64,000 nucleotides of DNA from Siphonodentalium dalli (lineage: Eukaryota > Mollusca > Scaphopoda > Gadilida > Siphonodentaliidae): NCBI GenBank assembly GCA_032622095.1, contig CP136063.1:210722355-210786354 (forward strand). Reading direction: 5' to 3'. Both the position numbers and the translations under genes were made by a program. Numbering within the stretch: the first letter of the stretch is position 1; every line of letters starts with the position of its first letter. The notes beneath the pieces are model-generated. The model searched no databases. It had not been told where the DNA came from and saw nothing but the letters and a program-made list of their open reading frames with translations. Below, piece by piece: positions 36,370 through 46,930 of the stretch.

Positions 36370-37891
36370 TTATCTGAATCTGGTTTCTTTCTCTTTCAAT
36401 GACATGTTGTGGGGGAGTTGCAGCAATTTCGATATTTTCCTACTCGTAGGTTTGCTCGCAACACGACTTCTTTCCACATCTTTAACCGTAAGCACGGTTG
36501 CAACAGTTGTATTTGTTAAGATTGTTCGCCAATTTTCAAGAATGAACATAGATTTTTGTATAATCTCCTTATGTGCCAACTCAGTGACGATTTGCTTCAG
36601 GGTGTCTGTTTTGGGAATCTTTTTACAGTTGTAATGCGATAACACGTCTAACAACTCGTCAAATCAAAGATACCGTCTTCTAAGTTGTTCTTTATGATCT
36701 CTCTCTCCTCAGATCCAATTATGTTTAGAAAGGAATCTACCAACTCTTGGCTGTCTGGTTCACAATTCAGGGCTGCTTTCATGAACGCGAGTGATAATTG
36801 TGATGGAATGAGTTTAAATTTGGTCCACCCAAAAAGCAGAATTAGCGCAACAGCGCCCCACTCATCTTTGAAATCGTGCCTGATACATGGCACTCTTTCG
36901 TCTGTTCCAATAGTGCACTGATTATAAAATTGATCCCAGAATTCAGTAAGACAGTCGCCTAACGGACCGTTACCTTCACCCCGTTCAGGCTTCCAATTAT
37001 CTTGGAGCATGGTTATGTTGATGCTATCAATGGCTTGCATTATAGTGTCGTCTTTGAAATAGTTTATCATTTCATTGAGGCAGTTATGTCGCTTAATGTA
37101 AATCGTTTTGTTTGAATACGTGCGAGTTGGTGGACTCATTATTGGTAGATCCGGTTCGGGTTCTTCATATATGTAACTGTCTAAATCGTTGGTAGTTATG
37201 TTGCTGAAGAATATGGCGCTCTCTACTATATCATGAGGGGTCACTTCGGGGATTTCAACGTTTTCCGGATCAGAATGAGCTTCTTCGGGTCTTTGTTCCA
37301 CCGGAGCAAGTTGAACTGATTCCGTTTTTGATTTCGTCTGGCCCAAGTCTTCGACCAGATAGAACCGTATGCGTGGGAGTTTTGTTTTTTCGTATATTTC
37401 ACCAACAGTAACATCTACCGGTAAGATCTTGTCTTGAAAGTCCCACATTTCCCATTTGGAGTCGTGTTTATCCTCTTGCATGAAAAACTGTTTAGCCTCG
37501 CGAATCAATACTTCTTTGTTGGCAGACTTGCTCACACGTAGCTTCCTGGTTCCACCCCCTTTTGTAGTTCGCAGCTGAATGTATGCTTCCTTCTTCTTGT
37601 CGAAAACCTTTCGCCCTAGCTCTATAATTCGTGTATCTTTTTGTGCGTTTTGTGAGCCACCATTATCCACTTCATCTCCACTGCTCGCCAGTGAGTCCGT
37701 GTCAGACGAATTCGGATTCGACAACTTCAATTTCTTCCTCAATCGTTTTAAAACGGATTTCCCCTGTTGTTGCTCTTTGTACGTGTCGCGAGCTTCTTGC
37801 AGAATTTCTTCACAGCAACCCTGTCGCCTTTTCTCGGAATGTACACTTTAAGCTCATCATCATCCAGACTAAGTATGGTGTGGACGTCTAT
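36370..37891 (-). pseudogene. SAM-like/HECT-like protein (G2E3-like family), exon 2, with two frameshifts
   Basis: The exon opens after GTTTGCAG at 37891 with IDVHTILSLDDDELKVYIPR, then KGDRVAVKKFC, which resembles the SAM-like N-terminal domain of a large invertebrate/fish family often named G2/M-phase E3 ligase-like. The reading frame must then shift near 37770-37805 to enter the main frame (EARDTYKEQQQGKS, RLRKKLKLSNPNSSD). The main frame runs 364 codons to 36648: a GGGTRKLRVSK segment and DVTVGEIYEKTKLPRIRFYL (shared middle domain), then a HECT-like part with GPLGDCLTEFWDQFYNQCT, ERVPCIRHDF and ALILLFGWTKFKL. A second shift near 36655 leads to LDVLSHYNCKKIP and ELAHKEIIQKSMFI. The frame then stops at 36370, earlier than expected for a full HECT-like end, and no catalytic Cys region was seen. 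It is either a decaying gene or carries assembly indels. Confidence 0.65.
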
Positions 37892-39529
37892 CTGCAAACG
37901 ACAAAAAGAAAATATGAACGATACTGCATGAGGTCATACAAACTACTTATGCTTTTCGTTTAAAAAATTGAGCGAAAAAATAATAAATTTGAATTTAGTT
38001 TGTGCCCATCAGCCCAAATTTCATGTGATATGTTTCAATTTGGGAAAATATCATCGCCGGTATTCCACAAAGACACTATAATAAATGTTTCGGATACGGT
38101 TTGTGACTGGCCACAATAAACAAAGTTTTGTGTGAACATTGGTTGGCGCTAATTGGCAGTTTCGAGATTGGTTGTTGACCAATTGACGTGCATATAACAG
38201 CTTTGGTGCAGATAAGAATAGGCATTCTCGCAGTATACAAATGTATATTTTTGCGAACCAATGGTATAGTGCCACCTTTGGACAAAATGGTGTTTATATC
38301 GAAACTCCCCATCCAAGATGGCCGCCAAAATGGCAACCGGGAGTGAAAAAGTAACTTTTTCCACTAATATCTTTTATATCAGTTTCTGATGTATAGAACT
38401 GGTTGAGAACTGTGACATATTGTATTCTTTTCATATTAAATGATCATTGGAGCAATGGAATATGCGATTCATGTGATCCCAGCTCCTTCCAATTAAAAAT
38501 AAAATTATTTTACATAACGAGGTATAAAATTCACCAAAAATCACTATTGGGATTCTAGTCATATGTTAAAAAGAAATGGCCAGATGTGTGCATTGTACGT
38601 AAGGCCTACCATTACTAATGAATATTGCAACTCAATGAAAACAATATTGATACATTGGCCCAAAATGTCTGCCAAAATGGTGGCCAAAATATAGAAAATC
38701 CTAGGTATTGACCCAGCGTGGCATGTACTCGGTTATAAGATTGATTTATACAAATTTACTATGTCTTTCATACATTGAATACTAGCATTTCTGATGCATC
38801 TCGGTTACATGTTGCCATTGTAAATAACAACTAATACCATCAAATTATTTTATAAGATGTATCAAAAGGGCAGATGCTCAATTTTGATGTTTTCTTTTCA
38901 AGTAATGTAACTATCTTTGGTATCAATGTGTTTGTTGTTTGATTAAGTGCATGACACTCTTGTGTTTTAGATAAAATTACTCAAAAATGCTTGCAATATG
39001 GCAACCAAATTTGGTAAAAAAAAAAATTTAAACTGTTCTCATATATCCGAAAATTATACTTTACTGTTCAGAAAAGACAGTAAATTGTGCCAAATACTTG
39101 GTCATTTAAACATGTAACATAATCAACTGGCAATCACTTTTTCTATTTTGGTTATTCTAGTACCCTATGAGGCATGACACATTGATTTTAAAGGATGGAG
39201 TTTTGCCTATTCTGGCCATGTGCTGATCGTCAATATAGGGAGAACTTCGAAACACATCTGAGATTAACCATAGTATGTAGCGACTCTGGCCCAATAACAA
39301 TAGCATCACAATTCTGACACATTGACATCAACATTTCTTGTCTGATGTCAGACAAACCATTCCCTGCATTGTGCATATAACACACCACCAACAAGGAGAA
39401 TAAAAGGCCACCCGGCCACAGTGTCCCCCGAAACGATGGCTTCATTTGGAGCTGGGGCCGAACTGAAAACTCAAACTTGATCTGTATTTTCATATGAATA
39501 ATCCATGGCAAGTAGGTCGAAAAAGGACG
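37892..39529 (-). other. Intron 1 (3' part), no other gene
   Basis: Minus-strand intron sequence. Contains GCCAAAATGG / AAGATGGCCGCC motifs (about 38311 and 38675-38690) like those in repeat family R. Open frames at 38051-38364 and 39230-39511 (minus) have no recognised domain. Confidence 0.45.
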
Positions 39530-40400
39530 AGGAAGGGCATACCTCTGTCAAAAATCCTCGAACTGAATCCTGATTCAATAGGCACCTGCATGACTGGTTG
39601 TAACATATGCATACCAAGTTTGAGTGGATTTAGATAATCAGTACTGGAGTTGTCATCCGGACAACAATAACGTTGAATTTTCTAAGTCAAAAAAGGGCTA
39701 TAACTCGGAAAAAAACATCGGACCGGACCCCAATTCACTAGACACCTGCATGATGGGTTGTAACATATGTGTACTAAGTTTGATTGGATTCGGAGAATCA
39801 GTACTGGAGTTGCCATCCGGACAACAATAAAGTTTAATTTTCTAAGTCGAAAAAGGGCTATAACTCTGTCAAAAAACATCGGACCGGACCCCAATTCAAT
39901 AGGCACCTGTATGACGAGTTGTAACACGTGCGTACCAAGTTTGGTTGGATTCGGAGAATCAGTGCTCTAGTTGCCATCCGGACAGCAATTAAATTTAATT
40001 TGTCTAAGTCGAAAAAGGGACAAAAAGGGCCATAACTCTGTCATAAATTATCGGACCGGACCCCAATTCAATAGGCACCTGCATGACGGGTTGTAACATA
40101 CGCATCCCAAGTTTGATTGGATTCAGAGAATCAGTACTGGAGTTATCATGCGGAGAACAATAAAGTTTAATTTTCTAAGTCGAAAAAGGGACAAAAAGGG
40201 CCATAACTCTGTCAAAAATCATCGGACCGAACCCCAATTAGGCAGGCACCTAGTCAACCAGTAGTTACACCTCCATACCAAATTTCAGGATGATCGAATA
40301 ATGAGAACTGAATGAGAATGGACGGACGGACAGACGGATGTCTGGACGTACTGGCCAGAGTATACTTGTGGGATGACCGCACATACCCATGCATACTTGT
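39530..40400 (+). mobile_element. Pearl-like element: 160-bp core repeats plus ACGG-type microsatellite
   Basis: About five core units of 155-170 bp carry CCCCAATTCAATAGGCACCTG, GTTGTAACATATGC, CCAAGTTTGATTGGATTCGG, AGAATCAGTACTGGAGTTG and AAAGGGCCATAACTCTGTCA. They are followed at 40320-40345 by GGACGGACGGACAGACGGATG and a CTTGTGGGGTGC repeat. An array of core repeats of about 160 bp next to ACGG tetramers is the described architecture of bivalve pearl elements. No coding sequence. Confidence 0.7.
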
Positions 40401-40518
40401 GGGGTGCGATCTTTTGTTTGAGTAACTTGTGGGGTGCAACCCACAACTGACGATTTTTTAAAGAGCGTATTATTGAGTCATTGTGGAAAGAAGCGATAGC
40501 CACCCATAAGTAACGATG

Positions 40519-40592
40519 ATTTAGCAACTACTTTCCACTGAGTATTTAGTAACTACTCGCCAATGAGTATTTAGTAACTACTCGCCGATGAG
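40519..40592. repeat. Short tandem repeat, 28-bp unit
   Basis: TTAGTAACTACTCGCCAATGAG-type units occur three times directly before the truncated retrotransposon start. Confidence 0.8.
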
Positions 40593-40599
40593 GTGACAA

Positions 40600-41702
40600 A
40601 TTGAACTACCATTTGAAAATATTCATGATTCTTTACGCCGACGATACAGTTATTATGGCGGAAACACCTAAAGGGTTACAGCAACAACTCGATATTTTTG
40701 AAAAATATTGTAGTCAATGGAAATTAACAGTCAATGTGGATAAAACAAAAATATTTAATTTATCTAAAGCGAGTCTATCCAAGAAAGTCTCGTTTCTGTT
40801 TAAAGGGAAGAAAATTGATACCGTTAACAACTTTAATTACCTTGGCATAATATTTTGTAAATCCGGCTCCTTTATGACGGCGAAAAAAACATTGGTAGAA
40901 AAAGCCATTCGTGCCATGTACTCCATAATCGGGAAATCACTCAAACACTGCCTTTCTGTTAAAAATCAACTGGACCTGTTCGATTTGCATGTTACCCCGA
41001 TATTGCTATATGCCGTATATGGTTGTGAAGTATGGGGGTTTGGCAACAATGATGTTCTGGAAAAAGTCCACCGTACATTTCTTAAACACGTCCTTAAACT
41101 TAGGCCATCAACCCCTAATTATATGTTGTACAGGGAATGAAGACTACCATTGCAGATGCAGATAGAGATATATACAAGAATGATGAAGTTCTGGAGCAAG
41201 ATTATGAACAGTAACGGCGGTAGATATCAAAGGCTAATGTTCAAACTAGCACATTCGATGTTCGATATAAACGACGACAGATTCCCCTGGTTGCATAAAG
41301 TTTATAATATATTAGAAGACAACGGACAAATATTCTATTGGCACATGGAACAGACACCGGATAGCAACCAACTTATCTCATACATGAAATGTAGTTTAAT
41401 ATCCCAGTTTAGAAAATCATGGGAAACGGATTTAAATAACTCGAGCCGTGGTCGCATATATAGAATTTTCAAGCACGATTTATCATTCGAAAATTATCTT
41501 GTAACACTCAACACAACAAATCGTTTCATCTTGTGTAAATTTAGAACAAGCTATCATCGACTCCCGATTGAAATAGGCCGTTGGAGAAACTCCGAACAAT
41601 CCGATCGTGTATGCCAACTCTGCAAATCCGGTAAAATTGGAGACGAGTTCCACTGCCTTCTCGAGTGCGAAAGCTTATCTAAAGCCAGGCGCCGTTTATT
41701 AA
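40600..41702 (+). pseudogene. Non-LTR retrotransposon RT, older 5'-truncated copy, first part
   Basis: The sequence starts abruptly just before the catalytic box (HLKIFMILYADDTVIM) and follows the same order as the minus-strand copy: QLDIFEKYCSQWKLTVNVDK, ILLY...GCEVWGFGNND, a thumb region, and a C-terminal zinc-like motif (CQLCKSGKIGDEFHCLLEC). It differs from the other copy at many residues, carries an in-frame TGA at 41138 between MLYRE and RLPLQ (where the other copy has GESGKLPL), and has a small Ala-Val-Tyr insertion before GCEVWG. It is broken after ARRRLL by insertion of the younger copy at 41703. It resumes at 44862. Confidence 0.85.
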
Positions 41703-44700
41703 CAACTGATCAGTTTATTTCTCATAAACCTATACATACATAGGTATGGAGATAATAACAGTTAAATATATACAATATGTACATAGGCATGTGAGCTTCC
41801 GGGTGACAAATGTTGTATACATGGATTACATTACATAACCTTCATCGCTACATATATGTATAAAACTGTAACATGTATATGAATATTACTAATATATAAG
41901 CATATACAACTAAATAGATTTATTGTATATGCTTACATATACATATTTATAAATATATATTAATAACTGTGTGTATGCGTATATCGGTACTGTTCTTACA
42001 CAAATTATGATAATGCTTGTTCGAGCTATTTTCTAGCTGAGTTATTCGGTCATTTCTCGATTTACAAGCTTAATAAATTCGCACAACTTGCGGAGGTGTG
42101 TTACATTGTCGTCATTGAGTAAATCACTCATCAATATTGTATTAGGACGTCGGCCAGTTAACATTGGTAACAATCTGCGCCGGGCGTTGTTCATATTTTT
42201 ACATACGAGAAGGTAGTGAAATTCGTCACCAATTACCCTTGTATCACATAACACGCAAGTGCGGTCATCACGTTCGGTATTGTTCCACCGTCCCGTTTCT
42301 ATTGGTAACTTATGGTTACTAGTTCGGAATTTGCATAACAGTGTTCGGTTATGGTCGCTAAGTGTATCAAGATAGGGTTCAAAATCAAAGTAGTGTTTGA
42401 AAATTCGGTATATTTTACCACGACTTGTGTTGTTCATATCACGTTCCCAAGAATCTCTTTGTTCGGAAATAAGGCAACATTTTAGATATGATACTAGCTG
42501 ATCTACGTTGGTGGCATGACCTGCACACCATATATGCGGCAGATTACATTTGTCTAGTAACTCGTGGATACAACTCAACCAGGGGAAAATGTTTTCATCT
42601 GTTCTGGCATCGCATAACATTGACTGCGTTAGATTCAGTAAAAATTTTGGAAATCTTTCAGATTCGCTATTTGTGACTTTGCACCAGTATTTAAACATTC
42701 TAGTTTTAATCAATATACTTAACGGCAATTTGCCACTTTCGCCATATATCATACAATTTGGGGTTGATGGTCGTAGTCGAAGTATGTGCTTTAAAAATGT
42801 TCGTTGAACGCTCTCCAATAAATCGTTATCACCGTATCCCCATACCTCGCAGCCATATAGAAGTATTGGTACAACGTGTGTATCGAATAAGTCAAGTTGG
42901 TTTCTTATTGAGAGGCAATGTTTGCGGGATTTTCCAATGATGGAATACATGGCCCTTGTGGCTTTGTCAACCAACATTTTTTTCGTAGGCATGAAAGAGC
43001 CAGATTTAGTAAACGTTATGCCCAGATAGTTAAAGTTGGTTACTACATCTAGTTTTTGTCCTTTGAATATAAATTTCGTTTTCTTCGAGAGACTGCTCTT
43101 TGACATGTTTAGAACTTTTGTTTTTTCCACATTGACTGTTAGTTTCCATTTGTCGCAATATTTTTCAAACTGATCTAATTGTGATTGTAGTGATTTGGGG
43201 GTATCTGCCATGATAACTGTATCATCGGCATAGAGAATCAAGAAGATTTTCAAGTAGCAATCTAATCTACTTTCAATTTCGTTGTTTAATTTTCGTAAAC
43301 CAATCAGGTTATCTTTTTCAAGGAATTGTTGCAGGTCATTAACATATAATGAAAACAGAAGGGGAGATAAGTTTTCACCTTGTCTAACTCCTTCAAAACA
43401 AGGGAAGTAAGATGTTGTGGTGGTATTTAATTGTACACAAGACTTGACGTGTTGGTACATATTAATAATAACTCTGAGTATCTTGCCGTTAATTCCACAT
43501 TGTAACAATTTGTACCACAAACCCTGTCTCCACACGGTATCAAACGCCTTCTTAAAGTCAATGAAGGCACAGAGTAATTTCTTATTCAAAAGTCTGCTTA
43601 TTTCTGACAATAAGGTCAGTATCAACATGTTATCGGCAGTTGAATAGTTCTTTCTAAATCCGGCTTGGTTTTCTGAAATTATACTGTGACTTTCTACGAA
43701 TACGTTCAGTCGGTTAGAAAGGACCTTCGTGAATAGTTTGCCCAAGCAACTGAGTATTGTTATCGGTCTATAATTATTCGGGTCACTAGGATCTCCCTTA
43801 TTCTTAAATATAGGAATAATCGTTCCCAGTACCCATTCTTCGGGAATAAATCCAGTGTCTAAAATAACATTAAATAGTTTATGGTATATCCACATCATAG
43901 CATACGCTGAATTTTTTATGTATTCATTCAATATTAAGTCGTGGCCTGGTGACTTACTATTTTTCAAACTGTTTATAGCTTGAGTGATCTCTTCGCACGT
44001 GATGGGCATATTGATTTCCATATTCTCGTTTTCGTCGAAATTGTTAGCGATGAATCTACTTATGGAAGGGTCATCTTCGTGTGAAATGGAGTTGATCGTT
44101 CGGAAGTGGTCAGCGAGAACATCAACGTCAACGTTTCGTTTGGGGCTATGGGTGGGGTCTCTAAGCTTTCTCCAAAATTCTCTGGGATTACGACGTTTCA
44201 TTTGGGACATTTCACGTGATATTAACTCTCTATGTGTTGTAATAGCTTTGTCCATTTCGAGTTTATATGCGCGCGATGTGCGTCTCATTTCAATTTTTGA
44301 GTAATAATCTAGGCGCGATTTATAAGCACGGGATGCTTTCCGGTGTGCTTTACGTGCCGTTCGACATGTATCATTGAACCATGGCTTATTTTTCGAAGCT
44401 GGTTCCGTCTTAACTTTGTGCGAACGTGTTCCGAGAGCGACTTTAGCTGCAGTAACTAATATGCCAGCTATATTATAAACTATCGAGTTAATCTGATCTG
44501 GGCTTACTTTCGTACATGTAGATGAACTATATGAGTCCAGAGTACTGTTAATTTTACAAAGGTTATCATAATCAATATTTGCTAGGAAATCCGAACATTT
44601 GTTTTGGTCCCATTTTCTTATGTAAGTGTTATTTACAGTCATAGCATCATTATTATGCACAACTTGGTGTGCACGTGTAGGCTGCTGGCAATTGAGCTCA

Positions 44701-44861
44701 GTAATAATTGGTGAGTGGATATCTGAAAATAGGTGACTGAATTGGAGTACTTCAAATTGACTTACTAACGGAAGTGCTGCTGCCGAGCAAATAGTATAAT
44801 CAACCACAGAGGAGTCGCGGCATGTTAATGCCCCAACACCTCTATCACTACCCACTCGGCC
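41703..44861 (-). mobile_element. Non-LTR retrotransposon (jockey/CR1/L2-like group), young 5'-truncated insertion
   Basis: A 3159-bp insertion flanked by the 5-bp direct repeat ATTAA (41698-41702 and 44862-44866). The 3' end, read on the minus strand, finishes AATAAACTGATCAGTTG without a poly(A) tail, and the 3' UTR of about 340 bp is AT-rich. The 5' end falls inside the endonuclease domain, as expected from incomplete reverse transcription. The whole remaining frame is open, so the insertion is recent relative to its host copy. Confidence 0.85.
42042..44861 (-). CDS. Endonuclease (C-terminal end)/reverse transcriptase of the young non-LTR element
   Basis: A single open frame of 939 codons lies within the element. 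It opens with the end of an apurinic-type endonuclease (GRVGSDRGVGALTC, SSVVDYTICS, FSDIHSPI), then an Arg/Lys-rich linker. The RT domain follows: NSKSPGHDLILNEYIK, NNYRPITILSCLGKLF, NQAGFRKNYSTADN, CAFIDFKKAFDTVWR (first Asp), GVRQGENLSPLLFSLYVNDL and LILYADDTVIMAD (catalytic Asp pair). After the thumb (ILLYGCEVWGYGDND) comes a C-terminal CVLCDTRVIGDEFHYLLVC zinc-like motif. It ends KLCEFIKLVNREMTE. The ATG at 44909 seen upstream lies in antisense host-copy DNA, so its first 16 residues are not native. Most of the endonuclease is missing, so autonomous movement is unlikely although the RT looks intact. Confidence 0.9.
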   Translation of the reverse strand, partial: GRVGSDRGVGALTCRDSSVVDYTICSAAALPLVSQFEVLQFSHLFSDIHSPIITELNCQQPTRAHQVVHNNDAMTVNNTYIRKWDQNKCSDFLANIDYDNLCKINSTLDSYSSSTCTKVSPDQINSIVYNIAGILVTAAKVALGTRSHKVKTEPASKNKPWFNDTCRTARKAHRKASRAYKSRLDYYSKIEMRRTSRAYKLEMDKAITTHRELISREMSQMKRRNPREFWRKLRDPTHSPKRNVDVDVLADHFRTINSISHEDDPSISRFIANNFDENENMEINMPITCEEITQAINSLKNSKSPGHDLILNEYIKNSAYAMMWIYHKLFNVILDTGFIPEEWVLGTIIPIFKNKGDPSDPNNYRPITILSCLGKLFTKVLSNRLNVFVESHSIISENQAGFRKNYSTADNMLILTLLSEISRLLNKKLLCAFIDFKKAFDTVWRQGLWYKLLQCGINGKILRVIINMYQHVKSCVQLNTTTTSYFPCFEGVRQGENLSPLLFSLYVNDLQQFLEKDNLIGLRKLNNEIESRLDCYLKIFLILYADDTVIMADTPKSLQSQLDQFEKYCDKWKLTVNVEKTKVLNMSKSSLSKKTKFIFKGQKLDVVTNFNYLGITFTKSGSFMPTKKMLVDKATRAMYSIIGKSRKHCLSIRNQLDLFDTHVVPILLYGCEVWGYGDNDLLESVQRTFLKHILRLRPSTPNCMIYGESGKLPLSILIKTRMFKYWCKVTNSESERFPKFLLNLTQSMLCDARTDENIFPWLSCIHELLDKCNLPHIWCAGHATNVDQLVSYLKCCLISEQRDSWERDMNNTSRGKIYRIFKHYFDFEPYLDTLSDHNRTLLCKFRTSNHKLPIETGRWNNTERDDRTCVLCDTRVIGDEFHYLLVCKNMNNARRRLLPMLTGRRPNTILMSDLLNDDNVTHLRKLCEFIKLVNREMTE

Positions 44862-45381
44862 ATTAAGAACGCTATCGGACAAACGCCCCAATACAATCAC
44901 TATGAGCAAACTACTTAATCAGAAAAATCCAACAAGCCTACGACGACTATGTGATTTTATTAAAATTGTTAACCGCGAACTATCGAATATTGAATGATTA
45001 TAATATATAATATTGAAGCGATTGTAATACTCCATATGGTATTATAAAGATAACTTGACGTACCGCCTTGTATGTAAGGAATATGTAGTATTGATACACT
45101 GACAAATAACTCTGTGTGTGTATGTGTGCACAAAATGTATATGTTCACTTCTAAATATATTATTACTATTAATGAATAATGTTATACATATATAGCAATG
45201 ATAGTGCTATTATATTTATTTATAATGTGTTTATTGATATTTATTTATAATGTGTTTATTTATATTTATTTATAATAATGTGTATAATATGCTTATATAT
45301 GTACCATGATATATGTAAATAGTGTACAAATGTTATCTCGATACCTATGTATTATAGGTCATGAGAATAAAGAATTGATTG
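44862..45381 (+). pseudogene. Older retrotransposon copy, C-terminus and 3' UTR (resumed)
   Basis: After the duplicated ATTAA the plus-strand frame resumes as LRTLSDKRPNTITMSKLLNQ, then RRLCDFIKIVNRELSNIE and stop at 44998. This aligns with RLLPMLTGRRPNTILMSDLLN...KLCEFIKLVNREMTE of the young copy. The following AT-rich tail ends CATGAGAATAAAGAATTGATTG, homologous to the 3' end of the young copy. Joined with 40600-41702 it forms one element split by the insertion. Confidence 0.85.
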
Positions 45382-45493
45382 ACCTAAACAAGAACCTGCT
45401 ATATTATACAAACAAGGGGGCAACGCCAAGCGTGGGCCAATGCCCCCCGACTGTGCGATCGTTATTGGTTATGTTTAGTACTAAGTGACATAC

Positions 45494-45586
45494 CTTTTCG
45501 TCTTTGAGTTTATTCAAAACATCATGTCCTGTTCTCTTATGTATGAACTCTTCCATTTTTTTCTTCTGAGATTCCGATTCTGCCAT
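45494..45586 (-). CDS. SAM-like/HECT-like protein, exon 1
   Basis: The exon encodes 31 residues (MAESESQKKKMEEFIHKRTG, HDVLNKLKDEK). It ends GAC GAA AAG|GTATGT, a good donor, in phase 0. It joins exon 2 at 37891 (after TTTGCAG) to read ...LKDEK-IDVHTILSLDDDEL, a plausible SAM-like fold with no missing residues. ATTGCAG stands immediately before the ATG, so an upstream 5' UTR exon may exist. The intron of about 7.6 kb contains a pearl-like array and two nested retrotransposons. The older copy of these ends only about 110 bp from this exon's donor. The exon linkage is inferred from phase and sense and is not backed by transcript evidence. Confidence 0.6.
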
Positions 45587-46474
45587 CTGCAATGTTTAAA
45601 GACACATCATTACATTAAAGACAACGGACTGCCCCCCCCCCCCAACGGGGCGTGGTTAAATGGTCTATGTGGGGCTGAACACATTTGAATTTCCATCAAA
45701 CTTCACCCCTTTGAACCTGACCAATCTGCCACGTACGCGAAATTACATTTGCAACTTACAAAACCAGTAGATCAATCTTTCCAACTGTTGAATATTCCAA
45801 CCTGACATTCCCTAATATTGGAAAGTTTGCAACTGATATTCATTAATATTAAATACAAAAATATGCTAGCTGATTTAAATAAAAACAGAACCATTCCTAC
45901 TGATTACTGGTTGGAGAATAAAACAATGAAACAATTTCAATTTATATGTGAGGGTATAACTTTTCGAAGTCATGTCGTGCTGGGCATAAAAAGTCAATGA
46001 AATATGCAACTGTTGAAAAAAAAAATGCCAACGTTTGCTGGGTAGATCTCCCCCCCTCCCAAATCCCATGTTACTTCGCCCCTGTGACTAAATTGTCTGT
46101 TTGCCTCCGCCCTCGTGCTGTTGCTTCGCCCCTGGGACTAAATTTTCTCTTCGCATATTTAAATCTATATTTTCGTATACAAATATATGTTCTAGTATAC
46201 AACCAGGGTCGCAGGGATTCATTCAGAATTTTAAATGCCATTTGATTAATTTTACCGGCTATAATCTGGCCAGCCATGACGGAAAGTTGGCTTCTCGATA
46301 ACATAGCTGTGCATAACTGAACAATATAACTCAACATTCCCGAGGACAACGAATCGACATATTTGAATGTCGAGGATCAGACAAATTTATGTGTAACTTG
46401 TGGCATTATTGTGTTGTATAAATGATTGGGGTATAATTTTTAATATCTAAAACGGCCTCGGAACAAGTAGTTGG
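45587..46474. other. No gene recognised; traces of the C-run repeat family
   Basis: A 14-C run at about 45631-45644 and 'GACATTCCCTAATATTGGAAAGTTTGCAAC' text resemble the dispersed family at 25.6 and 62.2 kb. A direct repeat of CTTCGCCCCTG(T/G)GACTAAATT occurs at about 46075 and 46124. Confidence 0.5.
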
Positions 46475-46478
46475 TTAA

Positions 46479-46926
46479 ATGCACTTAATTTTCGAACCCC
46501 CAGATGACACTATATAAAATATTATCATATTATATATCATTTGAAAATGGAAGCTCCAAAACATTGTATTATCAACTTATCTGGTGAAATAAACCATGAA
46601 CTCATTGGTTTCTGCTATGATAAAAAAAAAACAAAAAAAACCGCATCTATGTGTATTATTTTCAATGCAAGTGGAATCACTCTATTCAATTATGTTGCAG
46701 AAGGGGGTAATCTTCCTATGAATTGAATAGAGTTATTCCTCTTGCATTGAAAATCATACACATATATGCGGTTTTTGTATTGGTTTATCATAGCATACAC
46801 CAATGAATTCATGGTTAATTTCACCAGATAAGTTGATAATACAATGTTTTGGAGCTTCCTCTTTCAAATGATATATAATATGATAATATTTTATGTCATA
46901 TAGGGGTTCAAATATTAAGTGGGCCT
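46479..46926. mobile_element. TTAA-flanked palindromic MITE, family A, copy 2
   Basis: TTAA at 46475-46478 and 46927-46930. The left end is ATGCACTTAATTTTCGAACC and the right end AATATTAAGTGGGCCT. It shares CATTGTATTATCAACTTAT, GTGTATTATTTTCAATG and most of its length with 32109-32551. Its arms have diverged more than those of copy 1. Confidence 0.9.
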
Positions 46927-46930
46927 TTAA

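Noticed and set aside
44862-44909. First 16 residues of the long minus-strand reverse transcriptase frame
   Set aside because: This part is antisense to the older plus-strand copy and lies outside the ATTAA-bounded insertion, so it is not native retrotransposon protein.
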